DNA of 39,997 nt from an uncultured Chloroflexota bacterium (GTDB lineage Bacteria > Chloroflexota > Chloroflexia > Chloroflexales > Chloroflexaceae). Position numbers and translations under genes: made by a program. Position 1 is the stretch's first letter, and each line of letters begins with the position of its first letter. The notes beneath the pieces are model-generated. The model saw only the letters and a list, made by a program, of their open reading frames with translations. It made no database searches and was not told where the DNA came from. This document shows, in pieces, positions 1 through 8,644 of this stretch. The stretch covers positions 1 through 39,997 of the forward strand of contig CAIWUD010000182.1 in the NCBI GenBank assembly GCA_903915775.1. Reading direction: 5' to 3'.

Positions 1-1141
1 CCCACCTGTCGAACCCGATATCTATACCATCCTGGTTGAAGCCATCCACCTGGTACGTAAACGGGGCTATGTCTCAACCCTAGGCTCAATTAAGCTGGTC
101 ATGAAGGAGCTGATGGGCGGCGATTTTAAGGAGAGCCGTTATCGCGATCTGGGCGGACGCCCCTTCGCGAAATTTAAGGATTTTGTGCTCGATGCCGAAA
201 AGCGGGGCAAAGTCCAGATCTTCACCAACGGCACGGTCAATGAGGTCTTCCTCCCCGGTGAAGACCCCTATGCGCTCTCCCAATTCGCCGCAGCCCTGAG
301 CGAAGAGGTCGTGGCTGAGCCTGTGGTTGATCTGACAACTATCACGAGTGGTCGTAAAGAGCAGCCTCGTCCCGAGCGCGTTGCGAGCGAGGCGGCGCCA
401 CCCAGCAGTCGCCGCCGCCGCCGTCGCTCACGGCGTGGTCAGCCCGCAACCAGTGGTCCTGAGGAGCAGGAGTTACTTGCCGAGGAGGCTGAGGCTGAGG
501 AGCCCGACTATACCCCGCCGGTCGATCTCGATCTCCTGCCGCAGTTCGTCGAGGATCTGCGCCCCTTCGACGAGCCACTGGACGATCAGCCGTTCATCAG
601 TGAACTACCGGTTGATGACCTGATGATCGCTGATCTACCGGTCGATCTCGAGACCTATGTGGAGCCGTCTGAGTATGATCTGACCCAGCACGCCTGGAGT
701 GATGCCTGGGACGCTGTTGCCGCTGCCAGTGCACCTCCGCAGGAGGAGGTCTGGGAGGCTGCAGTGGCAACAGCTCTGGCCAGTGAGGGGGTTGCGCCCG
801 ATCACGATGCCCCATCTGAGCCACCAGCTGTGGAAGCCGCAGAGACGGATGACGAGTCGGCGGATGATGATGGTGCGATCGATGCGATCGAGTTTAGCAC
901 CGAAGAGTGGGATATCTTCCGTGCGATGCTGCGCGAGGCTGCTAAGCCCCTCTCGTTCATCCAGATCAGTAACATGCTGCGTAGGATGCGCAAAGAGCAT
1001 GGGGTGAACCGTACCAACGAGCAGTTCCGTACCATGACGAAGCAGGCGATTCACCGCGGCCTGATTGAGCGCGGTGGACGTGGGAAGCGCGTCTACTATA
1101 CCCTGCGGTCTGATGAGGAGTCCCCGAGTTCATCGTCGTGA
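1..1141 (+). CDS. OST-HTH/LOTUS-domain protein, probably NYN-LOTUS type (5' truncated by window edge)
   Basis: The reading frame is open from base 2, so the ATG at 101 is internal and the true start lies upstream. The visible part begins in a domain of OST-HTH/LOTUS type (PDIYTILVEAIHLV..., then GGRPFAKFKDFVLDAEKRGKV), roughly bases 2-270. A basic Arg-rich patch follows (bases 400-440), then a long acidic Pro/Glu/Asp linker (480-880). A second winged-helix-like domain (EEWDIFRAMLREAAKPLSF to RGGRGKRVYYTLR) occupies about 895-1110. In bacteria LOTUS domains commonly follow an N-terminal NYN (PIN-like) nuclease domain and bind RNA. The NYN part would be off the left edge, so nuclease activity is inference. 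The stop is followed at once by two tandem intergenic repeats. Confidence 0.7.
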   Translation, partial: PPVEPDIYTILVEAIHLVRKRGYVSTLGSIKLVMKELMGGDFKESRYRDLGGRPFAKFKDFVLDAEKRGKVQIFTNGTVNEVFLPGEDPYALSQFAAALSEEVVAEPVVDLTTITSGRKEQPRPERVASEAAPPSSRRRRRRSRRGQPATSGPEEQELLAEEAEAEEPDYTPPVDLDLLPQFVEDLRPFDEPLDDQPFISELPVDDLMIADLPVDLETYVEPSEYDLTQHAWSDAWDAVAAASAPPQEEVWEAAVATALASEGVAPDHDAPSEPPAVEAAETDDESADDDGAIDAIEFSTEEWDIFRAMLREAAKPLSFIQISNMLRRMRKEHGVNRTNEQFRTMTKQAIHRGLIERGGRGKRVYYTLRSDEESPSSSS

Positions 1142-1154
1142 ACCCCCTCTCGGT

Positions 1155-1235
1155 GGGAGGTGTGGAGGGCGCAGCCCTCCACAAAAACAACTAACCCAAC
1201 CCTGGTAGCGCCAGACAGCCAAGCTGGCGCAGCCG
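1155..1235 (+). repeat. Double-hairpin intergenic repeat, forward copy 1
   Basis: First of two nearly identical 81-bp units, 87 bp apart. It has a 10-bp stem TGTGGAGGGC/GCCCTCCACA with a 3-nt loop, an A-rich spacer with CCAACCCTGG, then a second stem GCGCCAG/CTGGCGC ending in CAGCCG. The same unit recurs in both orientations throughout the window. Confidence 0.9.
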
Positions 1236-1241
1236 CATGGC

Positions 1242-1341
1242 GGGAGGTGTGGAGGGCGTAGCCCTCCACAAACGATCCTAACCCAACCCTGGTAGCGCCA
1301 GACAGCCAAGCTGGCGCAGCCGAAACTGAAGCTTCCCTAAA
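1242..1341 (+). repeat. Double-hairpin intergenic repeat, forward copy 2
   Basis: Tandem copy of the unit at 1155. Its loop differs (GTA instead of GCA) while both stems are kept. It carries the 3' tail (GAAACTGAAG...CCCTAA) seen in other full-length copies, which makes the complete unit about 100 bp. It ends about 22 bp before the trpF start codon. Confidence 0.88.
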
Positions 1342-1363
1342 GCATCAATCCCGAAACATCCCT

Positions 1364-1981
1364 ATGATGGTGAAGATCTGTGGCCTGCGCACCGTTGAGC
1401 ATGCCCTCGTTGCAGCAACTGCAGGCGCCGATCTGCTCGGCCTGGTCTTTGCACCAAGCCGTCGCCAGGTGACACTCACCGAGGCTGCCACTATCGCCGC
1501 CGCGGTGCACAAGCTGCCCGCACCACGTCCACGTCTGGTTGGGCTCTTTGTGCATGAGCAGCCAGAGCGTATTGAGACTATTGTGCAGCAGGTGGGTCTG
1601 GATCTCGTGCAACTCAGCGGTGATGAGCCCGTAAGTGATGCTGCAGCAGTGACGGTGCCTATGATCAAAGCGATCCGCATGGATGGTTCACAGCGTGAAG
1701 CTGACTGGCTGCAGCAGCCAGTGACCTTTCTCGTTGATGCGCACGTACCTGGTTCCTATGGCGGTACCGGTGTGCGTGCCGATTGGGCTCGTGCCGCCAC
1801 GCTCGCACTCCAGCGACCACTGTTCCTTGCCGGTGGGCTGAATGTAGCGAATGTTGCTGCGGCAATTGCAGCGGTACACCCCTTGGGTGTCGATGTGAGC
1901 AGTGGCGTTGAGCGCGACGGTCGTAAGGATGCGCTCCTCATCGAGACGTTCATTGCTGCAGCACGCTGCAGACCAGTGTGA
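1364..1981 (+). CDS. trpF: Phosphoribosylanthranilate isomerase
   Basis: Catalyses the Amadori rearrangement of N-(5'-phosphoribosyl)anthranilate to CdRP in tryptophan synthesis; a cytosolic single-domain TIM barrel. The 205-aa length is normal. The N-terminal VKICGLRT motif carries the general-base Cys6, and LVDAHVPGSYGGTG carries the general-acid Asp125. The C-terminal phosphate-binding loops FLAGGLN and VDVSSGVE are intact. The start could be either of two adjacent ATGs (1364 or 1367); no clear Shine-Dalgarno is seen because a repeat lies just upstream. The other visible trp gene, trpB, is about 2 kb downstream, separated by two unrelated genes. Confidence 0.96.
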   Translation: MMVKICGLRTVEHALVAATAGADLLGLVFAPSRRQVTLTEAATIAAAVHKLPAPRPRLVGLFVHEQPERIETIVQQVGLDLVQLSGDEPVSDAAAVTVPMIKAIRMDGSQREADWLQQPVTFLVDAHVPGSYGGTGVRADWARAATLALQRPLFLAGGLNVANVAAAIAAVHPLGVDVSSGVERDGRKDALLIETFIAAARCRPV

Positions 1982-2003
1982 TGTGAATCGGCGGTGGCTT
2001 ACG

Positions 2004-3434
2004 ATGCGTCACACCCAGAGACAATGGTTACAACGGCTCGGACGTGGGTTGGGTTGGCTTGTCTGGTTCGCTGCCCTGTCTGTGGCTCTACGCTGGATCT
2101 ACCTGCGTCTGCGTCGCGTGATCCTGCGCCCGACACCCTTCGTAACCCCACCCCTTGGCCCTGAACAGATCGATCGCTGCCGTCGGCGGATCGTGTTGAG
2201 TGATCTCCACCTCGGCAGTGGGGATCGGCTCGATGATTTTAGTGATGATGAGATTCTCACTGCCTTCATTGATAGCTATGTTCAATCTCAGAAACCAACA
2301 GAACTAATTCTCGCTGGTGACACCATCGAGTTTCTCCAGGTACGCCTGCCTAATGTGGCCGATGATGACTATTCGCAGGCTGCCGCGCTCGCCCGCCTCG
2401 ATCGTGTGGTGGCCGCCCATACAGCAGTCTTCGCTGCTCTTGGTCGCTTTGTTACCGATCCAGGTCAGCAAGTGACCCTGCTAATTGGGAACCATGACTT
2501 TGAACTCCACTACCCGGAGGTGAAGACCCGCTTTGCCGCTGCGCTCGGCTTGCCCCCTGAAGATCCACGGCTACGCTTCGCAGTAAGCTACCATGGTGGT
2601 GGTCTCTTTATTACCCACGGCAACCAGTTTGATCCCTGGAACCGCTTTACCTACTTCGATGGCATCAGTGAACCGTTCGAAGTGGTACGTGGTACCCAAC
2701 TCGTTAAAGAGGTGATTAATGAACTTGAGGAGGATCTCCTTCCCTTCGCACCACTGATCGATAATGTAAAACCCTCCTCTAGCCTCTTCTGGTACCTCAT
2801 GGCCTTGCCACGCCTGCGAGTAACCGCATCACGGCGCTTTCTGATTCGTGGCGTGACGGGTTTTCTTCAGGTAGTGGCCTGGCCTACTCCGCACCAGATG
2901 CCGATCACGGGCCGAGGTCCTGGTGGGCTCCTCAGTGCCCCCCCACTCACTGCACTCTGGCAGTTCGTAGCTCGCTTCCGCCGTGGACGGGTCGCCCGCC
3001 ACCGCGAAGTGGCCCGCCAGGTAGCAACCGTAGCGGGTGTGGTTGAGCCGCCTGCGGAAGTGTTTGACCAGGTGCAACTCGAGGCGGCACGGCAGACCGA
3101 GCGCGAACGGCGCGCGTTTCGTGATCGTTTTGCCCGCGAAATGCAGCGTATGGCACAACGCCCCGAACATCGCGAAGATAGCCTCTTTATCTGCGGTCAC
3201 ACCCACCTTGCCGGTGTGCTCGATCTAGGCCCTGCACAGACCTATATCAATACGGGTACCTGGACGGAGATTATCTACGATGTCGCAACGATGCGCCGTC
3301 AAGAACAACGCTTCCCCTTTCTCGAAATCACCTACCCCGATGGGCCCCGTCCTCAAGGCCAACTCCTCGTCTGGCACCCCTCCGGCGAACCGCCCCGACC
3401 ATGGCGTGAAGGGTATGCCGATGCTGAACGCTGA
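2004..3434 (+). CDS. Membrane-anchored calcineurin-like metallophosphoesterase
   Basis: A 476-aa protein with an N-terminal hydrophobic helix (about residues 15-35) after a basic stretch, so probably anchored with the catalytic domain following. All metallophosphoesterase motifs are present: SDLHLGS (Asp67, His69), AGDTIEF (Asp106), GNHDFELH (Asn163, His164), HGNQFDPWNR and CGHTHLAG near the C terminus, followed by INTGTWTE. The fold resembles UDP-2,3-diacylglucosamine hydrolase and other Mn/Fe phosphodiesterases. The substrate is not evident, and a lipid A role is unlikely in Chloroflexota. ATG 2004 is chosen because an upstream extension would overlap trpF; a GTG at 1983, directly after the trpF stop, is an alternative. 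Confidence 0.85.
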   Translation: MRHTQRQWLQRLGRGLGWLVWFAALSVALRWIYLRLRRVILRPTPFVTPPLGPEQIDRCRRRIVLSDLHLGSGDRLDDFSDDEILTAFIDSYVQSQKPTELILAGDTIEFLQVRLPNVADDDYSQAAALARLDRVVAAHTAVFAALGRFVTDPGQQVTLLIGNHDFELHYPEVKTRFAAALGLPPEDPRLRFAVSYHGGGLFITHGNQFDPWNRFTYFDGISEPFEVVRGTQLVKEVINELEEDLLPFAPLIDNVKPSSSLFWYLMALPRLRVTASRRFLIRGVTGFLQVVAWPTPHQMPITGRGPGGLLSAPPLTALWQFVARFRRGRVARHREVARQVATVAGVVEPPAEVFDQVQLEAARQTERERRAFRDRFAREMQRMAQRPEHREDSLFICGHTHLAGVLDLGPAQTYINTGTWTEIIYDVATMRRQEQRFPFLEITYPDGPRPQGQLLVWHPSGEPPRPWREGYADAER

Positions 3435-3514
3435 GCGGTGGCTCAGTGCAACTCCCATCGCTTTCGAGTATAATCAATCAGTGGGGCACGCTTCAGATCG
3501 CCTGAACCATCTGG

Positions 3515-3615
3515 TGGGATGCCTGGAGGGCAAAGCCCTCCGCAAAAGCCCCCAACCTAGCCGTGGTAGCGCCAACCAGTCACGCCGGCGCCGCCGAAAT
3601 TGGACCATCCCTAAA
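3515..3615 (+). repeat. Double-hairpin intergenic repeat, forward, diverged
   Basis: Contains CTGGAGGGC aaa GCCCTCCG, the CCCCAACC spacer, a mutated second stem, and the tail GAAATTGGACCATCCCTAA. It lies between the phosphoesterase and the Trm112-like gene. Confidence 0.8.
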
Positions 3616-3639
3616 CTACCAGCAATTGGAGGAGAATCG

Positions 3640-3981
3640 ATGAAACCATTCTTACGCCTATTTGGGCTTGCCATCCTGATTGGTCTGGGTGTCGTCATTC
3701 TACGTGCCTTGCGGCAGCAACGTGATAGTGGCAGTTTTGAAGTAGGTGCAACAACCATGAGTAGCAGTGGTGAAACACGCCGTGGTATCAGTCCGGAACT
3801 TCTCAACATTCTCGCCGACCCCGGTGACAAAGGCCCCGTCGAGTTGATGACCGATGGGAGTGGCAAGGAGTGGCTGGTTAACCGTCGCAATGGCTTTCGC
3901 TACCCAATCGAGGATGGTATCCCCATCATGCTCCTCGAAGAGGGTGAGAAGCATAAGGACGAGAGCCTCGTCCAGTCCTAG
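3640..3981 (+). CDS. Small membrane-anchored Trm112-like protein without zinc cysteines
   Basis: A 113-aa protein starting at ATG 3640, 6 nt after a strong Shine-Dalgarno (GGAGGAG). This start gives an N-terminal membrane helix (MKPFLRLFGLAILIGLGVVIL) and is preferred over the much longer open frame beginning at 3280, which runs through the phosphoesterase gene and a repeat. Residues about 50-100 (ELLNILADPGDKGPVELM...WLVNRRNGFRYPIEDGIPIMLLEEGE) match the Trm112/YcaR pattern LLDILACPxCKGPL...CxxCxxxYPIxDGIPVML. The usual Cys positions are Asp, Gly or other residues, and the protein has no Cys at all. Trm112 proteins activate methyltransferases in the cytosol. A membrane-bound, zinc-free version has no obvious assigned role. 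Confidence 0.75.
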   Translation: MKPFLRLFGLAILIGLGVVILRALRQQRDSGSFEVGATTMSSSGETRRGISPELLNILADPGDKGPVELMTDGSGKEWLVNRRNGFRYPIEDGIPIMLLEEGEKHKDESLVQS

Positions 3982-4051
3982 GTCTGCACGCTGGTCGACT
4001 CGGGAGCATACCCCCTCCGCTACTACGTTCTGACATCAGAGATACTATTCT

Positions 4052-5245
4052 ATGCCAGCCACTGAGACTACCACAACGGGTCGCTTTGGACCCTACGGCG
4101 GACGTTATGTACCCGAGACGCTCATGCCCGCGGTCTCCGCCCTTGAGGCAGCCTACCAGGAGGCGATCGCCGATCCGACCTTCTGGAATGAACTCGATTA
4201 CCTCCACCGCACCTATACCGGACGGCCAACACCGCTCAGTTTTGCTGCCCGCCTGACTGCACAGGCTGGTGGGGCGAAGATCTATCTCAAACGGGAGGAT
4301 CTGGCCCATACTGGGGCCCATAAGATCAACAATGCCCTTGGTCAAGGCCTGCTCGCAGTACGTATGGGCAAGCGTCGCATTATTGCCGAGACGGGCGCCG
4401 GTCAGCATGGCGTGGCCACCGCAACCGTGTGTGCCCTCCTCGGCCTCGAGTGTGTAATCTACATGGGTACGGACGATATCGCTCGCCAGAGCCCCAACGT
4501 CTTCCGCATGCGCCTCCTTGGTGCTGAGGTTCGTGGGGTTGATAGCGGCTCGCGTACCCTCAAAGATGCGATTAACGAGGCGATGCGCGACTGGGTGACC
4601 AATCCTGAGAGCTACTACCTACTCGGCTCTGCTTTGGGGCCGCACCCCTACCCGACGATGGTGCGCGATTTCCAGAGTGTGATTGGGCGGGAGGCGCGTG
4701 CCCAGATTCTGGAGGCTGAGGGACGACTGCCCGATGTCGTTCTAGCCTGCGTCGGCGGCGGCTCGAACGCTATTGGCATCTTTCACGCCTTTCTACCAGA
4801 CGAAACGGTCGCGCTGCGTGGTGTTGAGGCCGGTGGACGTGGCCAACTCCTCGGTGATCACGCCTCCCGCTTCCTCGCCGCTAGCCCCGGTGTCCTTCAG
4901 GGTACCTACTCCTACGTCTTACAGGACGACGCAGGTCAGATCGCGCTGACCCACTCAGTCAGCGCCGGGCTAGACTACGCCAGTGTTGGCCCAGAGCACG
5001 CCTGGTTGCACGATACTGGGCGCGCTACCTACACCTCTGCTGATGATGAAGAGGCCCTGGATGCGTTCACGACCTGCGCACGCATGGAAGGGATCATCCC
5101 TGCCCTTGAGAGTGCCCACGCCGTCGCCGAGGCGCTGAAGTTGGCTCCGCAGTTGGGGCGCGACCAGATCATTCTGGTGAATATGTCGGGCCGTGGCGAT
5201 AAAGATATCTTTACGGTCGCTAATCTCCTGGGGGTCTCCATCTGA
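4052..5245 (+). CDS. trpB: Tryptophan synthase beta chain
   Basis: PLP enzyme joining indole and L-serine to make L-tryptophan, normally in an alpha2-beta2 complex with TrpA. The 397-aa length is typical of TrpB1. It starts [16 protein letters not shown]. The PLP lysine is Lys91 in [19 protein letters not shown]. Glu113 lies in [10 protein letters not shown], the phosphate loop is GGGSNA (235-240), and the C-terminal NMSGRGDKD holds the pyridine-N serine. All key residues are intact. No trpA follows: the next gene is a lipid kinase. TrpA must therefore be encoded elsewhere, or this TrpB scavenges indole. Confidence 0.97.
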   Translation: MPATETTTTGRFGPYGGRYVPETLMPAVSALEAAYQEAIADPTFWNELDYLHRTYTGRPTPLSFAARLTAQAGGAKIYLKREDLAHTGAHKINNALGQGLLAVRMGKRRIIAETGAGQHGVATATVCALLGLECVIYMGTDDIARQSPNVFRMRLLGAEVRGVDSGSRTLKDAINEAMRDWVTNPESYYLLGSALGPHPYPTMVRDFQSVIGREARAQILEAEGRLPDVVLACVGGGSNAIGIFHAFLPDETVALRGVEAGGRGQLLGDHASRFLAASPGVLQGTYSYVLQDDAGQIALTHSVSAGLDYASVGPEHAWLHDTGRATYTSADDEEALDAFTTCARMEGIIPALESAHAVAEALKLAPQLGRDQIILVNMSGRGDKDIFTVANLLGVSI

Positions 5246-5278
5246 TCTGGGGTTCGCAGGTAGCGTAACCATCTCACA

Positions 5279-5358
5279 GGAGGTGTGGAGGACTTTGCCC
5301 TCCACCGAAGTTCCCCACCTACCCTGGTAACGCCGAACAGCTAATACTAAGCCATCCC
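5279..5358 (+). repeat. Double-hairpin intergenic repeat, forward, decayed
   Basis: GGAGGTGTGGAGGAC ttt GCCCTCCACC followed by an ACCCTGGTAACGCC spacer and a shortened second half. It abuts the start codon of the lipid kinase (ATG 5360), so the repeat forms the whole 5' leader. Confidence 0.75.
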
Positions 5359-5359
5359 C

Positions 5360-6280
5360 ATGAAGACATGCCTGATCCTCAACCCAATGGCGGGCCGGGG
5401 TGCTGCTGGGCGTCGTCGTGATGAACTGGAAGCGGCACTGCGCGCTTCTGATCTCGACTATACCCTCTATACTACCCATGCCCCCGGTGGCGCTACCGAA
5501 CTGACCTACCAGGCCCTCTCCCAGGGCTTCGAGCGGGTGGTCGCTGTTGGCGGTGATGGGACGATCAACGAGGTGGTGAATGGCCTGATCGGTAGCCGTC
5601 AACTAGAGTTGGGTGATGCATGTCTCGGAGTTATTCCCCTTGGTACGGGTAGTGACTTCGCCAGGGCGATCAATGGCCTGAGCGTCGATGATCTTCAGGG
5701 GGCTGTGCGGCGTCTGATCTCCGGTTCTATTCGTTCGGTCGATGCAGGCCGGGTTCGGGTTGAGGCCGCACACCAGGAGTTGACCCGCTGCTTCATCAAC
5801 GGCCTAGGGGCTGGTATCGATGCCATGGTGGCCGCTGAGGCTGCCCAGATTACCTGGCTGACAGGAATAGCTGCCTATATTGTTGCCTCCCTGCGCGCCC
5901 TAGCCACCTATCGCCCGGGGGTCATGACGGTGCGCTACGACGGTAAAGAGTTGCATCGGCGCCTCTACTTCGCCACCCTGGGTAATGGGCATTCCCAAGG
6001 CGGTGGCTTCCGCATGACGCCGTCGGGTCGTATCGATGATGGCCTCCTCGACCTCTGTGCCGTGCAGAGTCTGCGCCCTGACCAGGTGATTCGCTACTAC
6101 CCGCGCCTGATCGAGGGTACGCACGTCACCCTGCCCGTCGTAACCATGGCCCAGGTGCGTGAGGTAGAGATTAGTTCAGCCAAACCCTTCCCTGTCGCCG
6201 TCGATGGGGAAGTTATCGCAACTGATGCCCACCGCGTGCACGCTGAGGTCATGCCGGGAGCGGTGCGCCTGTTCGCGTAG
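5360..6280 (+). CDS. Diacylglycerol/lipid kinase family protein (YegS/BmrU type)
   Basis: A 306-aa DAGK-catalytic-domain protein. Seen: N-terminal KTCLILNPMAGRG, the nucleotide-binding VAVGGDGTINEVVNGL (GGDGT at residues 64-68), and GVIPLGTGSDFAR. The C-terminal beta-sandwich has GNGHSQGGGFRMTPSGRIDDGLLDLC. The family phosphorylates diacylglycerol or related lipids (undecaprenol, sphingoid bases) on the cytosolic face of the membrane. The substrate cannot be read from sequence. The upstream gap is a decayed repeat, and translation appears to begin directly after it. Confidence 0.88.
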   Translation: MKTCLILNPMAGRGAAGRRRDELEAALRASDLDYTLYTTHAPGGATELTYQALSQGFERVVAVGGDGTINEVVNGLIGSRQLELGDACLGVIPLGTGSDFARAINGLSVDDLQGAVRRLISGSIRSVDAGRVRVEAAHQELTRCFINGLGAGIDAMVAAEAAQITWLTGIAAYIVASLRALATYRPGVMTVRYDGKELHRRLYFATLGNGHSQGGGFRMTPSGRIDDGLLDLCAVQSLRPDQVIRYYPRLIEGTHVTLPVVTMAQVREVEISSAKPFPVAVDGEVIATDAHRVHAEVMPGAVRLFA

Positions 6281-6301
6281 ACGCACCACCCTCACAAAGT
6301 T

Positions 6302-7669
6302 TTAGCGTGGTTCGACCAGCATTGGCATACCACCCTTTGGTCGCAGAGTAATCAGCGGCTCGCCAGGGGGGAGCTCCGGACTAGCGAGCCGGAGGCGGTA
6401 GCGCCGTGCGACAGTAGCCAGGATGAGTATCGCCTCCATCAGCGCGAAGGTATTCCCGATACACATACGCGGCCCGGCGCTGAAGGGGAAATAGGCCTGC
6501 TTGTGGCGTCGGGCTACCTGTTCGGGGGTGAAACGCTCAGGATCGAACCGTTCTGGATCGGGCCAGAACTCGGGGTGGCGATGGGTGATGTAGGGGCAAA
6601 TATCGACCGCTGTGCCCTTGGGGATGCGGTAGCCACCGATCTCATCATCGTTCACCACCTTCCGGCTCAGGAGATAGACCGGCGGGTAGAGGCGCATCGT
6701 CTCATCGATCACCATGCGCGTGTAGCTCAGACGGGGAACGTCGTCGGCCGTAGGGAGCCGCCCGCCCAACACCGCATCGACCTCGGCGTAGAGCCGCTCC
6801 GCAACCTCGGGGTGGAGGGAGAGTAGGCCCCAGACCCAACTCAGCGCAGTGGCTGTGGTCTCGTGGCCGGCAAGGAGCATCGTGATCACCTCGTCACGCA
6901 ACGCCTGGTCATCCATCTGGGCCCCCGTCTCCGCGTCACGGGCTAGCATGAGCATCGAGAGCAGATCACCGCTATCCTCGTTGTGCTGCCGCCGCGCACT
7001 GATGATAGCGTAGACGACCGAATCGAGCTCGCGCAGGGCGTTCCACCACTCACGATTGATCCGTGTGGGGAGGAGTGGTGGCAACAGGTTCGCCGTGCGG
7101 AAGCGCGTGATGAGCTGCTCATTAAGTAGATTGAAGCTCCGACTGACCGTCGTTGCCTGCTCGGTCACGTTGCTGCCAAAGAGGGCATCACCCACAATCC
7201 CTAAGGCGAGCCGCATCATCTCATCGTTGATCATGCGCGGACGGTCATACTCCTTCGCGCCATCCCAGTGATCGAGCATTGCCTCAGTACGGGCAACCAT
7301 CATGGCGGAGAGTGCCGTGATGCGCTGCCGGTGGAAGGCTGGCTGGACGAGGCGACGCTGACGTAGCCACGTCTCACCCTGACTGGTGAGCAGACCGTCA
7401 CCAATAATCCAGCGTACCATCCCGTAACTAATATGATCTTTCGTGTAGTTTTTGACCCGCTCCTGCAGGATCTGATGGACGCCATCGGGGTGGCTAATGA
7501 GGTGCGAGCGGATCGGACCGAGCCAGTAGCTGGCCACGTCCCCATACTGGCGAAAGGTGTCGCGGACAAAGCCGAGCGTGTCGTGACGAACAGCGGGCAG
7601 CACACCAAGTGGTAACCAGGCTTTTGGCCCGGGGGCTGACTTCGGTGCGGAAACGTTTTGCGTAGCCAT
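6302..7669 (-). CDS. Cytochrome P450
   Basis: A 455-aa soluble bacterial P450. The I-helix oxygen-binding motif AGHETTATALSW, the K-helix ETMRLYPP (ExxR) and the heme loop FSAGPRMCIGNTFALMEA (axial Cys403) are all present. It starts at ATG 7669 with Shine-Dalgarno GAGGAGG close upstream; a longer open frame (to 7957) runs back into the hydrolase gene and is not used. It has the general look of CYP102/CYP4-like fatty-acid or alkane hydroxylases, but no reductase domain is fused, so it needs separate redox partners not encoded here. It follows an alpha/beta hydrolase gene by 19 bp on the same strand, so the two are probably cotranscribed. Confidence 0.95.
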   Translation of the reverse strand: MATQNVSAPKSAPGPKAWLPLGVLPAVRHDTLGFVRDTFRQYGDVASYWLGPIRSHLISHPDGVHQILQERVKNYTKDHISYGMVRWIIGDGLLTSQGETWLRQRRLVQPAFHRQRITALSAMMVARTEAMLDHWDGAKEYDRPRMINDEMMRLALGIVGDALFGSNVTEQATTVSRSFNLLNEQLITRFRTANLLPPLLPTRINREWWNALRELDSVVYAIISARRQHNEDSGDLLSMLMLARDAETGAQMDDQALRDEVITMLLAGHETTATALSWVWGLLSLHPEVAERLYAEVDAVLGGRLPTADDVPRLSYTRMVIDETMRLYPPVYLLSRKVVNDDEIGGYRIPKGTAVDICPYITHRHPEFWPDPERFDPERFTPEQVARRHKQAYFPFSAGPRMCIGNTFALMEAILILATVARRYRLRLASPELPPGEPLITLRPKGGMPMLVEPR

Positions 7670-7688
7670 TATGAACCTCCTCATCATA

Positions 7689-8525
7689 CTACCCCATGCT
7701 CGCCAAGAGTTCATGCAGATCGCGTAGAAAAATCCGAGCGTTCTGCGCACGCATAGCGGGAATGGCGTGATCAACATCGCGGTAGATCCGCATGGTAGCG
7801 TTGGGTTGCTGCTCACCGAGCAGGTAGGCGTTCCGTACGGGAACGATCGCATCACGATCACCATGGGCGATGAGCATGGGAATATCAATTTGCGCAACAA
7901 CCTCAAGCGGCTTGGGCACGTGCACTTCTCCAAGGCGAAAGCCGAGGAGCGGGGCAAGTGGACGCAGCCAACTCACCGGTGCCACGTGCTGAACCAGTTG
8001 CGGTCGTGGGCCTCCAGTGAATGCATAGTCGGCAGGGGCACTGACCGCGGCGAGCGCATCGGGCATGGGAAAGCCAACCTCACGTGCGGCGGCGCCTAGA
8101 GTCGCCAGGGTGATCAACCCACCCATGCTCTCGGCGACCACCGCGACGCGTCGGTAGCCCCGGGTACGCGCCATAGCGAGCACCGCCGTGAGATCGAGCG
8201 CTTCGGCGCCACCCATGCTGGCGAGTCCGCCACTGGCCCCATACCCGCGCCAGTCGAAGGTGAGCACATCATGGCTCCCAGCGAGCTGCTCGGCCAGCCA
8301 GACGATCGCACTGGTGCGCTGGTTGGCCCCGAAGCCGTGGCAGATCACCACCAGACGATCTCGTCTCCGCGGGAAGAGGGTCGCGGCAATCGTGACCTCA
8401 TCGGCGGTAGAGAGCAGGATCGGCTCGGTATGCATACTGTACGGCGCACGTTGCAGGTGCGCAATCGGGATAAAATGGGCCGCCACACGGCGCACGGCGT
8501 AGGGGTACTTCTGATGGTGGGACAT
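7689..8525 (-). CDS. Alpha/beta hydrolase (monoacylglycerol-lipase/esterase-like)
   Basis: A 278-aa protein using ATG 8525 (MSHHQKYPY). Features: oxyanion segment CHGFGAN, DWRGYGASGG, nucleophile elbow VAESMGG (Ser133), acid in AHGDRDAIVP (Asp225) and base in DVDHAIP (His253). This is a complete Ser-Asp-His triad. The elbow is AESMG rather than the commoner GHSMG. Its stop codon is 19 bp ahead of the P450 start, consistent with an operon in which the esterase and the monooxygenase act on related acyl substrates (inference). The frame is open upstream to 8597, but those residues overlap the divergent promoter region and look non-coding. Confidence 0.85.
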   Translation of the reverse strand: MSHHQKYPYAVRRVAAHFIPIAHLQRAPYSMHTEPILLSTADEVTIAATLFPRRRDRLVVICHGFGANQRTSAIVWLAEQLAGSHDVLTFDWRGYGASGGLASMGGAEALDLTAVLAMARTRGYRRVAVVAESMGGLITLATLGAAAREVGFPMPDALAAVSAPADYAFTGGPRPQLVQHVAPVSWLRPLAPLLGFRLGEVHVPKPLEVVAQIDIPMLIAHGDRDAIVPVRNAYLLGEQQPNATMRIYRDVDHAIPAMRAQNARIFLRDLHELLASMG

Positions 8526-8554
8526 AGCTGCTGCTATCGTTCTCGCTCTGGTGC

Positions 8555-8584
8555 ATAATGGTAGTGTGTGAGGTGGGGGCGTAA
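8555..8584 (-). promoter_or_regulatory. Possible promoter of the hydrolase-P450 operon
   Basis: Read on the minus strand: TTACGC (8584-8579), an 18-bp spacer, then CATTAT (8560-8555), about 30 bp before the hydrolase start. The match to the sigma-70 consensus is only partial. Confidence 0.35.
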
Positions 8585-8644
8585 CCACCATCCCCACCAG
8601 GTACAGTATAGCGTGTGGTGTGAACCACGCAACATGGAGTCCGC

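Noticed and set aside
1155-1341. Intergenic repeat hairpins as rho-independent terminators
   Set aside because: The strong stem is followed by A-rich sequence in forward copies and preceded by T-rich sequence in reverse copies, so no U-tract follows the stem in either direction.
3280-3639. Long N-terminal extension of the Trm112-like gene
   Set aside because: It overlaps the end of the phosphoesterase in another frame and crosses a repeat; a strong Shine-Dalgarno precedes ATG 3640.
7670-7957. 96-residue N-terminal extension of the P450
   Set aside because: It lies inside the alpha/beta hydrolase gene in a different frame; ATG 7669 has a good ribosome-binding site.
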